Assembly (NCBI RefSeq): GCF_946479755.1
Contig: NZ_CAMLHC010000021.1
Coordinates: 62,001 to 126,000 of the forward strand
Direction of reading: 5' to 3'
From: an uncultured Chitinophaga sp.
Lineage (GTDB): Bacteria; Bacteroidota; Bacteroidia; Chitinophagales; Chitinophagaceae
DNA length: 64,000 nt
Translations under genes and position numbers: made by a program
The notes under the pieces: model-generated
What the model saw: only the letters and a program-made list of their open reading frames with translations
Told to the model about the DNA's origin: nothing
The model's database searches: none
Shown: in pieces, positions 52,997-64,000 of the stretch
How the letters are laid out: every line of letters begins with the position of its first letter
How positions within the stretch are numbered: position 1 is the first letter of the stretch

Positions 52997-55729
52997 TTAT
53001 GATTTGATCAGAAATTCGTCGAGATTCATAATAGCATTGGCGACCACAGTGAGGGCGGCCAGTTCCGCCAGCTGCTGCGGCGCTTCTTTGCATTGCAGCA
53101 GCGCTTTCGCATCGGCAGGTGATTTTTTATACTGTTGCAGCGCCTGTTTGTACAGCCGTTGCAGCACGGCCAGCTTATTGTCGGGCAACTGCCGGCAGAC
53201 GGCCGTCTGATAACCCCAACGGATACTCGCAGTAGCGTCGTTGTTACCGTTGCGCTGCATGTGCTGCGCCAGCGCACGGGCGGTCTCCACATACACCGGG
53301 TCGTTGAGCGTTACCAGCGCCTGTAATGGCGTATTGGTACGGATACGGCGTTGCAGGCATACCTCGCGGCTGGAGCCGTCGAACGTGATCATGGAGGGAT
53401 AGGGGCTGGTCCGTTTTTGGAAAACATACAGCGCACGGCGGTACTGGTTGCCGTCTTCTGCGGTCTTCCAGTACTCGCCGCTCCACACGCTCTGCCAGAT
53501 GCCTTCCGGCTGGTAGGGCATCACGGCCGGACCGTGCATGTTACGGTTCAGCAGACCACTGACGGCCAGCGCCTGGTCCCTCACCTCTTCGGCGGTAAGC
53601 CTGAAGTGCGGGCCTCTGGCCAGCAGGCGGTTGGCGGGATCTTTCTCCTGCAGTGCGGGCGTGGTGGTGGCGTCCTGCTGATAAGTGGAAGAGAGAACGA
53701 TTTCACGCAGCAGCTTTTTAGTGCTCCAGCGATACTGATGGATATACTGATACGACAGCCAGTCCAGCAGCCCGGGGTGGGAGGGCAGGAAACCCTGTGT
53801 GCCGAAGTCTTCCACCGTTTCTACGATACCGGTGCCAAACAGTTGTTCCCAGAGGCGGTTCACCATCACCCGCGCTGTCAGCGGGTTGCCCGGAGCGGTG
53901 ATCCATTGCGCCAGCCCGAGGCGGTTGCGTGGCGCATTGGCAGGGAAAGGATTCAGGGAGTGCGGCACGTCGGGGGTGACGGCCTTGCCTAACACCAGCC
54001 AGTTGCCGCGTTCGAAAATATGGGTGGTCCGCTGCATCACCGGCGGATTTTCGATCATCACGGGGATGTCCTGCGGCTGGGAGTTGACCAGCGCCAGCAG
54101 TTCATTGTTGACAGCCTCATATCCCGGCTGGCCTTTACCGGGCAGGTCGTCGCGGAAAGCGAACCACTCCACCATGCATACCGGGTCGTTGGGCTTCAGC
54201 GAAGCATTGCGGAACTTCAGGTACAGGTCATGTTTGCCGGTGGTAGGTTTCAGCGGGATGGCGATCACCTTGCGGTCATTGGTAGGCGCCAGCGTTTGTG
54301 TGAAATACACCGGGCCGTTGAGGCTGTCCAGCCGGCATTCGAGAACGCCGCCGGTGTTGCCGGTCCAGTAGTTCATCAGCAGCTGTGTTTTGCCACCGGT
54401 GGCCTGTGCGGGCAGGCGGCAGCTGCCGTTGTGGCGTACGCCGAGGTATTTGGTATCATACAGCGCGCCGTTGACGTAGTTGTCGCAGTCGTGCGCATGT
54501 ACTTTAGGCTCCAGTACTTTCATGAACTGCTGCACATCGGCCACCTGTGCGGTGTTGCCGTGTTGTTTCACCCATTCGCTGATACGGTTCACTTCTGAAA
54601 GACCGATACTGTCGTACAGGCGCAGCTTGGGGTGTTCCATATGGGTGTCCTCGTCGCGGGTGTTGTTCATGAAAGCCAGCAGCTTGTAATAATCTTCAAA
54701 CCGGAAAGGATCGTAAGGATGGCTGTGGCATTGCACGCAGCCGATGGTAACGCCCTGCCATACTTCCATGGTGGTGCTTACACGGTCCATTACGGCGGCG
54801 GTGCGGAACTCTTCGTCCTGGGTACCGCCTTCGTCGTTGGTCATGGTGTTGCGGTTAAACGCTGTGGCGATCAGCTGGCCGTTGGTCGGATGCGGCAGCA
54901 GGTCGCCCGCCAGCTGCGCAACGGTGAAGCTGTCGTAAGGCATATCCTGGTTGAACGCGTCGATGACCCAGTCGCGGTAGCGCCACACGCTTCTGCTGGC
55001 GTCTCTTTCATATCCTTTGGTATCGGAATAACGGGCGAGGTCCAGCCACATGGAGGCCCAGCGTTCGCCGTAGTGGGGCGATTGCAGCAGGGAGTCCACC
55101 ATGCGCTGGTAAGCGGCAGGACTGTGGTCTGCGGTGAAAGACGCCACCATGCCCGGCGTAGGTGGCAGGCCGGTCAGGTCCAGGCTGACGCGGCGCAGCA
55201 GCGTCAGCGGGTCGGCGGGCTTAGAAGGTTTTAATCCTTCGGCATTCAGTTTTTCGATGATAAAACGGTCGATGTCGTTGCCGTTGTCAATACTGACATC
55301 CGGCACCGGGACCTGCTTCAAAGGCACATAGGCCCAGTGTTCGCCCCATTCGGCGCCCTCTTTTACCCAGCGGGTGAGGATGTCTACTTCGGCGGCGGTG
55401 AGCGGTTCCCCTTTCTGGGGCATCCGTTCTTTCGGGTCCTTACAGGTGAGACGGCGGATAAACTCGCTTTTCTCCGGATGACCGGGAATAATGGCAGGCT
55501 TGCCTGATTTGGTATTGCCCAACGCTTCTTCCCGGAAAAGGACGCTGAAGCCGCCGCTTTGTTTTACGCCGCCATGGCAACTGATACAGTGTTTGTTGAG
55601 TATAGGCTTGACTTCCGCGCTGAAGTCAGTGCGCTTGCGTGATTGGCAGGCGGTCACCACCATACCGGCAACTACGGACAGCAATATGGCTGCCCGGAAC
55701 GTGGATGTAGAGCGCATGTGATTTTTCAT
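52997..55729 (-). CDS. Planctomycete-type cytochrome/DUF1549/DUF1553 protein
   Basis: A 910-residue exported protein with a lipoprotein signal (VVAGMVVTAC). PSCyt1 heme motif CISCH lies in NKHCISCHGGVKQSGGFS; DUF1549 (about 150-340) contains a second heme motif in IGCVQCHSHPYDPF; a CBM6-like beta insert (about 420-540) and DUF1553 (about 600-880) with NPLTARVMVNRLWEQLFG and VLSSTYQQD follow. It starts the four-gene operon. Proteins of this type are abundant in Planctomycetes and linked to complex-glycan breakdown; an oxidative role is likely but not shown. Confidence 0.93.
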   Translation of the reverse strand: MKNHMRSTSTFRAAILLSVVAGMVVTACQSRKRTDFSAEVKPILNKHCISCHGGVKQSGGFSVLFREEALGNTKSGKPAIIPGHPEKSEFIRRLTCKDPKERMPQKGEPLTAAEVDILTRWVKEGAEWGEHWAYVPLKQVPVPDVSIDNGNDIDRFIIEKLNAEGLKPSKPADPLTLLRRVSLDLTGLPPTPGMVASFTADHSPAAYQRMVDSLLQSPHYGERWASMWLDLARYSDTKGYERDASRSVWRYRDWVIDAFNQDMPYDSFTVAQLAGDLLPHPTNGQLIATAFNRNTMTNDEGGTQDEEFRTAAVMDRVSTTMEVWQGVTIGCVQCHSHPYDPFRFEDYYKLLAFMNNTRDEDTHMEHPKLRLYDSIGLSEVNRISEWVKQHGNTAQVADVQQFMKVLEPKVHAHDCDNYVNGALYDTKYLGVRHNGSCRLPAQATGGKTQLLMNYWTGNTGGVLECRLDSLNGPVYFTQTLAPTNDRKVIAIPLKPTTGKHDLYLKFRNASLKPNDPVCMVEWFAFRDDLPGKGQPGYEAVNNELLALVNSQPQDIPVMIENPPVMQRTTHIFERGNWLVLGKAVTPDVPHSLNPFPANAPRNRLGLAQWITAPGNPLTARVMVNRLWEQLFGTGIVETVEDFGTQGFLPSHPGLLDWLSYQYIHQYRWSTKKLLREIVLSSTYQQDATTTPALQEKDPANRLLARGPHFRLTAEEVRDQALAVSGLLNRNMHGPAVMPYQPEGIWQSVWSGEYWKTAEDGNQYRRALYVFQKRTSPYPSMITFDGSSREVCLQRRIRTNTPLQALVTLNDPVYVETARALAQHMQRNGNNDATASIRWGYQTAVCRQLPDNKLAVLQRLYKQALQQYKKSPADAKALLQCKEAPQQLAELAALTVVANAIMNLDEFLIKS

Positions 55730-55739
55730 TGAACCACTG

Positions 55740-55747
55740 TAAAAGTA
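55740..55747 (-). promoter_or_regulatory. -7 box (TACTTTTA) for the cytochrome operon
   Basis: It matches seven of eight bases of TAnnTTTG and ends 10 nt before the ATG at 55729. Confidence 0.45.
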
Positions 55748-55800
55748 ATCGTCCGTTTGTACTAAGCGGATAGAGGATCTGCGGAATATGATGGATTATT

Positions 55801-56688
55801 TTATGGTTCCTGTTTTTTAGTGCGGTATTGCGCCGGTGAAAGGCCCATGACCTTGGTGAACAGCCGGGAGAAATAATAGGGGTCTTCCATGCCCAGCAGC
55901 GACGCGATCTCTTTTACCCGCAGATGGGTGAAATGCAGGTACTGGCAGGCCTTCTGCACTTTCAGGTGATTGAAATATTCGATGGGCGAATACCCGGTAT
56001 TGCTTTTAAACAGGGCGGAGAAGTGGGAGATGGACAAATTGATGGACCGCGCCATCTGCTCCAGTGTCAGCATCCGGTCCAGGTGCTGGTTCATATAATC
56101 AATGGCCTGGTCGATCGTGTCCTGCTCCGGTCTCGTTTTCCCCGGATGATGGGAGCCGGGATAGATACAGGAGGCGAGGAAAGCCCAGAAACTCATGTTG
56201 GCATACAACAGGTTTTCTGTACGGTACCCCCTTTCCAGCTGCTGATAAATATTATCGAATAGGGCCAGCCGCTCGTGGGCATGGGGCAGGTAGGTCTGGT
56301 GACTGTTGAGCTGCTGCAGCGAGGTATGCACAATAGCATCGGCGGTATGGCCTGCAAAATGCGCCCAGTAGATGGTCCACGGGTCGGTATCTTGCGCCTG
56401 GTAAGCATGGGGCCAGTCCCGCGGGATGATAAAACAGTCCCCCGCCTTGATGGGATGGTCTTTTTTACTGAGACGGATATTGCCGCGGCCTTCCAGGCAA
56501 TAGATCAGGATATGCTCCGGCGCGCCGTTGAGGCGTCTGCGATAGTGGAACTTCGCCTTGGGATAATAACCGATGTCGGTGATGTACATGGTCTGCATCA
56601 CCGGATCGGCTGCGCATTTCTCCTGCAGGATGTTACGGGGGATCACTATCGCGCGCTGCCCTTTGAAGCCTTCTCCTTTTCTGATCAT
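55801..56688 (-). CDS. AraC-family regulator with cupin sensor domain
   Basis: A 295-residue regulator. The N-terminal cupin (about 30-150) has ILIYCLEGRGNIRLSKKD and GDCFIIPRDWPHAYQAQD, typical of sugar-sensing AraC proteins (AraC, RhaS). The C-terminal helix-turn-helix pair is LEQMARSINLSISHFSALFK and VKEIASLLGMEDPYYFSRLF, ending GLSPAQYR. It lies just upstream of the cytochrome operon and close to the beta-galactosidase; either could be its target. Confidence 0.93.
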   Translation of the reverse strand: MIRKGEGFKGQRAIVIPRNILQEKCAADPVMQTMYITDIGYYPKAKFHYRRRLNGAPEHILIYCLEGRGNIRLSKKDHPIKAGDCFIIPRDWPHAYQAQDTDPWTIYWAHFAGHTADAIVHTSLQQLNSHQTYLPHAHERLALFDNIYQQLERGYRTENLLYANMSFWAFLASCIYPGSHHPGKTRPEQDTIDQAIDYMNQHLDRMLTLEQMARSINLSISHFSALFKSNTGYSPIEYFNHLKVQKACQYLHFTHLRVKEIASLLGMEDPYYFSRLFTKVMGLSPAQYRTKKQEP

Positions 56689-56709
56689 GGAACGGGAATT
56701 TCTTTCCGA

Positions 56710-56717
56710 TAAAAGTA
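56710..56717 (-). promoter_or_regulatory. -7 box (TACTTTTA) for the AraC gene
   Basis: It matches seven of eight bases of TAnnTTTG and ends 21 nt before the ATG at 56688. Confidence 0.4.
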
Positions 56718-56742
56718 AGAAAATCCATCTGCCGGAGAAAGG

Positions 56743-59175
56743 TTATTCGCTACGGAGGTTTTTCAGCGGATTGGAAACGGCTGCTTTCACGGACTGAAAG
56801 CTCACGGTGCCAAGGGCGATCAGCAGCGTGGCAATGCCGGCGGCCACAAATACCGACCAGTGAAGCTGAATACGGTAGGCAAAACTCTCCAGCCATTTGT
56901 GCATGGCCCATCCGGCAAAAGGAGCGGCTATCACGAACGCAACAGACACCAGCCGGATAAAATCCCGGTTCAGCATCTGCGTGATGCTGCTCACGCTGGC
57001 GCCCAGTACTTTACGGATGCTGATTTCCCTTGCCCGCTGCGCAGCCATAAAAGTCGCCAGGCCGAAGATGCCCATGCAGGCAATGGTAATGGACAGGATG
57101 GAAAACAACAGCGCTATCTGCTGCACGCGCCGGTCGGCCCGGTACATCTCATCAAATGACTGGTCGAGGAAACTATAGTTGAAAGGCATGCCCGGCGCCA
57201 TGGATTTCCACAGCTGCGTCGCGTTATCGATGACCTGCTTCCCGGAAGCCCCGGCCATTTTCAGCATGATCACATCAGGGCGCCAGTTGTTAAGCGTCAT
57301 GCATACGGGGCCGATGGCCTGGTGCATGGACTCATAATTGAAGTCCTTCACCACACCGATAATCGTAAAGGCCCGTGGACTGCCGTCACTCTCCACATTG
57401 TATACGTTTTTGCCTACAGGATCTTTATATCCCAGCATTTTAGCAGTCGTCTGGTTGATGATGACCGCGGAGGAATCTGCTGCGGAAGCGGTCCTGAAGT
57501 TCCTGCCCGCCACCAGTTGCATACCCAGTGTTGGTATGTAGTCATCGTCAACAGCCCACCGGCGGGTGTTAAAACTGTTGGATGCCAATGGTCCGTTTTC
57601 CGGGTTGATGTTCCAGTCCTGCCGCGCAAAACCGGCTACCGGTAAAAAGGAGCTGACGGTGGCGCTGGTAACGCCTGCGGAATGCTGCATCTCTTTTTTG
57701 AAAGTATATACCTGGTCGCCCAAAGCATCGGCATTGTGGATCGTCAGTACCTGGTCTCTGTCAAAGCCTGGGTTTCTGCTCTGGATAAAACGGAGCTGCT
57801 GATATACCACCAGCGTGCCGATGATCAGGAAAACAGCGGTGGCAAACTGAAACACGACCAGCACACTTCGTAGTCCGCTGTTTTTGCTGCCCAAACGAAG
57901 CTTACCTTTTAACACCTCCACCGGTTTAAAGCCTGACAGGAAAAAAGCGGGGTAGCTGCCAGCCAGTATCCCCACCACAAAAGGCAATGCTATCAGCCAT
58001 GGGAGAATATTTGCAGATAACAGCGCCGTTAGTCCGATCGACTTGTCGGTGATCTGGTTGAATAACGGTAATGCCAGGTAAGCCATACCAATGGCAAGAA
58101 GAAGTGCGAAAATAGCCATCAGCGTGGACTCTGTAAGAAATTGACTGATGAGTTCTTTGCGCGCAGTGCCCAATACCTTGCGGATGCCCACCTCTTTGCT
58201 TCTCCCGGCGGAATAAGCGGTGGTCAGGTTCATAAAGTTAATACAGGCAATCAGGAGAATAAACAAGGCCACGGCGGAAAAGATATAGATGTACTGCATA
58301 CTGCCGGGCGGACTCAGCTCGTCCCGCAGGTGGCTGTGCAAATGGATCTCTTTTAAGGGCATCAGCGGGAAGTCCACGGTATTACCGGCTTTCTCAAACT
58401 CCTCTATGCTGTTTATTTTGAAAGGCGCCAGCGCCGGGATGAGATAGTTGATTACAAACTGCCGGTGGTTCCGCTGAAAGGCTACCGGATCGGTGCCGGG
58501 ACGTAAAAGCAGATAGGTATAAAAGTTATGTGCACCCACATTGCCCCAGTCATAATGCCGGTTCATCATAGGAAACAACAGGTCAAAACGGAAGTGGGAT
58601 TTGGCGGGCATGTCTTTGAGCACAGCGGTTACCTTGTAAGGAACAATTTTGTCTCCTTCCTTGATTTGTAGTTCCTGCCCCAACACATCTGTCCGGTCAA
58701 AATATTTGCGGGCGGCGGATGCCGTCAACACCACGGTGTTGGGCTGCGTCAGCGCAGTCCGGGTGTCTCCGGCGATAGCCGGAAAAGTAAAGACATCAAA
58801 AAAAGTGGAATCAACATAAGCAGTACTGGCTTCCATGATATAGGCGCCGTTCCTGTTGATGAGCTTCCGGTTCTCCTGGGCATTGATACGGGTATAACTT
58901 TCCACGGCAGGGTAGTCTTTCTTCAATGCAGGCCCCATGACGTCGGAGGTCACCGCCATGCGGATGTCCTGCCCGCCCCAGTGTAAATTACTCTGGATAC
59001 GGTAGATGCGGTCTGCCTTGTCATGAAAACGATCGTAACTGCATTCATCTGCGATATACAGTGCTATCAGCAGAAAGCAGGTCAGCCCGATGGCCAGTCC
59101 CATCAAGTTGATCAGCGAGAATGTTTTCTGACGAAGGAGATTCCTCCAGCCTATGGTGATATACGTCTTTAGCAT
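56743..59175 (-). CDS. ABC transporter permease, MacB/FtsX type
   Basis: An 810-residue permease with two MacB_PCD-FtsX units. First membrane helix at 17-42 (KTFSLINLMGLAIGLTCFLL), periplasmic domain, then FtsX helices about 285-390 with STAYSAGRSKEVGIRKVLGT; the second unit ends with RAREISIRKVLGASVSSITQ. In Bacteroidota these duplicated permeases occur without an adjacent ATPase gene, as here. They probably move lipids, peptides or signals out of the inner membrane. Confidence 0.92.
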   Translation of the reverse strand: MLKTYITIGWRNLLRQKTFSLINLMGLAIGLTCFLLIALYIADECSYDRFHDKADRIYRIQSNLHWGGQDIRMAVTSDVMGPALKKDYPAVESYTRINAQENRKLINRNGAYIMEASTAYVDSTFFDVFTFPAIAGDTRTALTQPNTVVLTASAARKYFDRTDVLGQELQIKEGDKIVPYKVTAVLKDMPAKSHFRFDLLFPMMNRHYDWGNVGAHNFYTYLLLRPGTDPVAFQRNHRQFVINYLIPALAPFKINSIEEFEKAGNTVDFPLMPLKEIHLHSHLRDELSPPGSMQYIYIFSAVALFILLIACINFMNLTTAYSAGRSKEVGIRKVLGTARKELISQFLTESTLMAIFALLLAIGMAYLALPLFNQITDKSIGLTALLSANILPWLIALPFVVGILAGSYPAFFLSGFKPVEVLKGKLRLGSKNSGLRSVLVVFQFATAVFLIIGTLVVYQQLRFIQSRNPGFDRDQVLTIHNADALGDQVYTFKKEMQHSAGVTSATVSSFLPVAGFARQDWNINPENGPLASNSFNTRRWAVDDDYIPTLGMQLVAGRNFRTASAADSSAVIINQTTAKMLGYKDPVGKNVYNVESDGSPRAFTIIGVVKDFNYESMHQAIGPVCMTLNNWRPDVIMLKMAGASGKQVIDNATQLWKSMAPGMPFNYSFLDQSFDEMYRADRRVQQIALLFSILSITIACMGIFGLATFMAAQRAREISIRKVLGASVSSITQMLNRDFIRLVSVAFVIAAPFAGWAMHKWLESFAYRIQLHWSVFVAAGIATLLIALGTVSFQSVKAAVSNPLKNLRSE

Positions 59176-62641
<3,466 letters not shown>

Positions 62642-62667
62642 ATCCAACGGGTGATCTTATAAATCTG

Positions 62668-62701
62668 ATAATAACCCCGGGCTTTGGCCCGGGGTTATTA
62701 T
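62668..62701. terminator. Bidirectional intrinsic terminator
   Basis: A perfect 15-bp stem (ATAATAACCCCGGGC with its complement) and a TTTG loop lie between the convergent galactosidase and aldo/keto reductase genes. Confidence 0.88.
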
Positions 62702-62703
62702 GA

Positions 62704-63702
62704 TCATTCCGCGGTGAGCGTTCGCAGTTTAGCGAGATCTTCATCGGTGCGGTTGCCAAATATCTGTACGCTGGCCAGGGCTGTCTCAATGGCTGCAAAC
62801 TCCTGCGGTGTCAGCGTTACAGCGGCAGCGCCAAAATTTTCGTGTATCCGGTCCCGGTGGCGGGAACCGGGAATAGGCACGATAAAATCTTTTTTATGCA
62901 GCATCCATGCCAGCGATATTTGTGCCGGCGTAGCATTTTTTTCGGAAGCAAACTGCTGCAGCAGGTCCAGCAAAGGCTGATTGGCTTTGATGTTCTCTTT
63001 ATCAAAGCGGGTGATCACCCGACGGGCATCTATTCCTTTGAACGTGGTGTCTGCGTTGATTTTCCCGGAGAGAAAACCGTTGGCCAGCGGGGAGAAAGGA
63101 ACGAAGCCGATGTTCAGCGTTTCGCAGGTGGGGATCACTTCCGCTTCAAAGGTGCGTTCCATCATGGAATACTCGCTTTGCACTGCCGTTAGCGGGGTGA
63201 TGGCATGCGCGCGCCTGATTTCATCGGGCGTAGCCTGTGATTGGCCCCAACCCAGTATTTTGCCTTCTTTTATCAATGCGCCCATTACCCAGGCGATATC
63301 TTCTACCGGGATGTCTTTGTTGACACGATGCTGGTAGTACAGTTCCACATGGTCGGTACGCAGCCGGCGAAGTGATGCTTCCAGCTTACCTTTGATATGC
63401 AGGAAGAGGTTGTCCCGGGAGTAGTCTCCGATATCGTTTTTGTCGATAAGGAATTTGGTGGCGATCACCACGTGGTTGCGGATGTCCTGCAACGCTTCCC
63501 CTACCAGGACTTCATTGTCGCCCATGGCGTACCTTTCGGCGGTATCAAAAAACGTGCAGCCCTGATCGTAGGCGTAACGCAGTAACTGTAAGGCTTCCGC
63601 TTTGTCCGGTGCGGCGCCGTATCCCATGCTGAGGCCCATGCAGCCGTAACCGATAGCCGATACTTCGAGGTCTCTTAATTTCCTTGTTTTCATGCTTTTC
63701 AA
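62704..63702 (-). CDS. Aldo/keto reductase
   Basis: A 332-residue NADPH-dependent reductase of the AKR13-like group. The N-terminus RKLRDLEVSAIGYGCMGLSM is diagnostic; catalytic Asp and Tyr lie in FFDTAERYAMGDNE, Lys in VIATKF, and His in VELYYQHRVN. The cofactor region is FIVPIPGSRHRDRIHEN. The substrate is a small aldehyde or ketone, not defined. A later ATG at 63693 is an alternative start. It is next to a divergently or jointly read AraC gene. Confidence 0.93.
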   Translation of the reverse strand: MKSMKTRKLRDLEVSAIGYGCMGLSMGYGAAPDKAEALQLLRYAYDQGCTFFDTAERYAMGDNEVLVGEALQDIRNHVVIATKFLIDKNDIGDYSRDNLFLHIKGKLEASLRRLRTDHVELYYQHRVNKDIPVEDIAWVMGALIKEGKILGWGQSQATPDEIRRAHAITPLTAVQSEYSMMERTFEAEVIPTCETLNIGFVPFSPLANGFLSGKINADTTFKGIDARRVITRFDKENIKANQPLLDLLQQFASEKNATPAQISLAWMLHKKDFIVPIPGSRHRDRIHENFGAAAVTLTPQEFAAIETALASVQIFGNRTDEDLAKLRTLTAE

Positions 63703-63790
63703 TTTTTATAGCGCGATGGCTGATTGATAAGCAAAGGTCATTTGCCGGCAGGACGGGAAAAAGCAAGATGCAAACAATCTGTATCGAAAT

Positions 63791-64000
63791 TCAAACCTTC
63801 CTGAACTGTTGGGGAGTGATGCCGGTTTGTTTTTTGAAGAAGGCGTTGAAGTGGGCGGGTTCCAGGAAGCCCAGTGCATAGGCTATTTCAGCCACGGTCC
63901 AGTTGCTTTGGGTGAGCAGCGATTTGGCTTCGCGCAGGCAGCGTGCTGCGATCAGGCGGGAAGTGGTGCTGCCTGTGGCTGCTTTCAGCACACGGTTAAG
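63791..64000 (-). CDS. AraC-family regulator, C-terminal part only
   Basis: The frame is open through the window end, so this is the last 69 residues of a longer gene; the GTG at 63991 is internal. Visible is the second part of the AraC helix-turn-helix: LNRVLKAATGSTTSRLIAAR, LTQSNWTVAEIAYALGFLEP and the ending TGITPQQFRKV. It lies 88 nt upstream of, and in line with, the aldo/keto reductase gene and may control it. Confidence 0.9.
   Translation of the reverse strand, partial: LNRVLKAATGSTTSRLIAARCLREAKSLLTQSNWTVAEIAYALGFLEPAHFNAFFKKQTGITPQQFRKV

Overview
The window reads as one contiguous piece of a Bacteroidota chromosome, most like Chitinophaga or a close relative in the Chitinophagaceae. 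The signs are two complete sets of ECF sigma factor, FecR anti-sigma factor, SusC and SusD, a type IX secretion (T9SS) C-terminal tail, DUF4974-type FecR proteins, candidate promoters of the Bacteroidota -7 type (TAnnTTTG), and few recognisable Shine-Dalgarno sites. I see no rRNA, IS element, prophage or CRISPR array. The genus is inferred, not proven.

Layout. 1-1761: end of a WG-repeat protein. 1829-8817 (minus): ECF sigma, FecR, SusC and SusD with no enzyme attached. 8947-16874: a mixed stretch with a HExxH protease-like protein, an esterase, an M1 aminopeptidase, an OmpA-family protein, and a di-heme cytochrome c peroxidase paired with a small molybdopterin-fold protein. 16876-29602 (minus): a polysaccharide-utilisation-like locus in transcription order ECF sigma, FecR, SusC, SusD, a T9SS-secreted beta-propeller-like protein and a 1192-residue clan-A-like glycoside hydrolase. 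29718-39489: a HEAT-like protein with two CxxC pairs, a cold-shock protein, a lipid A type acyltransferase with a translationally coupled 38-residue membrane peptide, an AraC regulator, lipoproteins, a membrane patatin and an MBL-fold hydrolase. 39592-44568: alkaline phosphatase, then lgt with a CobW-type GTPase, then xseA-xseB.

44675-48330 (minus) is the most unusual part. A gene for a tRNA-like RNA has a normal acceptor, D arm, T arm and anticodon stem but a 54-nt anticodon loop. It lies 80 nt upstream of, and in line with, a gene for a 742-residue protein with a RING-like Cys cluster, a helical solenoid-like middle and a TerD-like C-terminus. An Omp85-type barrel protein follows. The RNA and protein could form a ribonucleoprotein module comparable in concept to Ro60 with its tRNA-mimicking Y RNAs; this is a hypothesis.

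49122-55729 (minus) is a tight four-gene operon of planctomycete-type proteins: PSCyt1/DUF1549/DUF1553, DUF1501, a xylose-isomerase-like TIM barrel, and a DUF2231-cytochrome-LRR fusion. The window ends with an AraC regulator, a MacB/FtsX-type permease, a divergent GH2 beta-galactosidase, an aldo/keto reductase and the start-truncated end of another AraC regulator.
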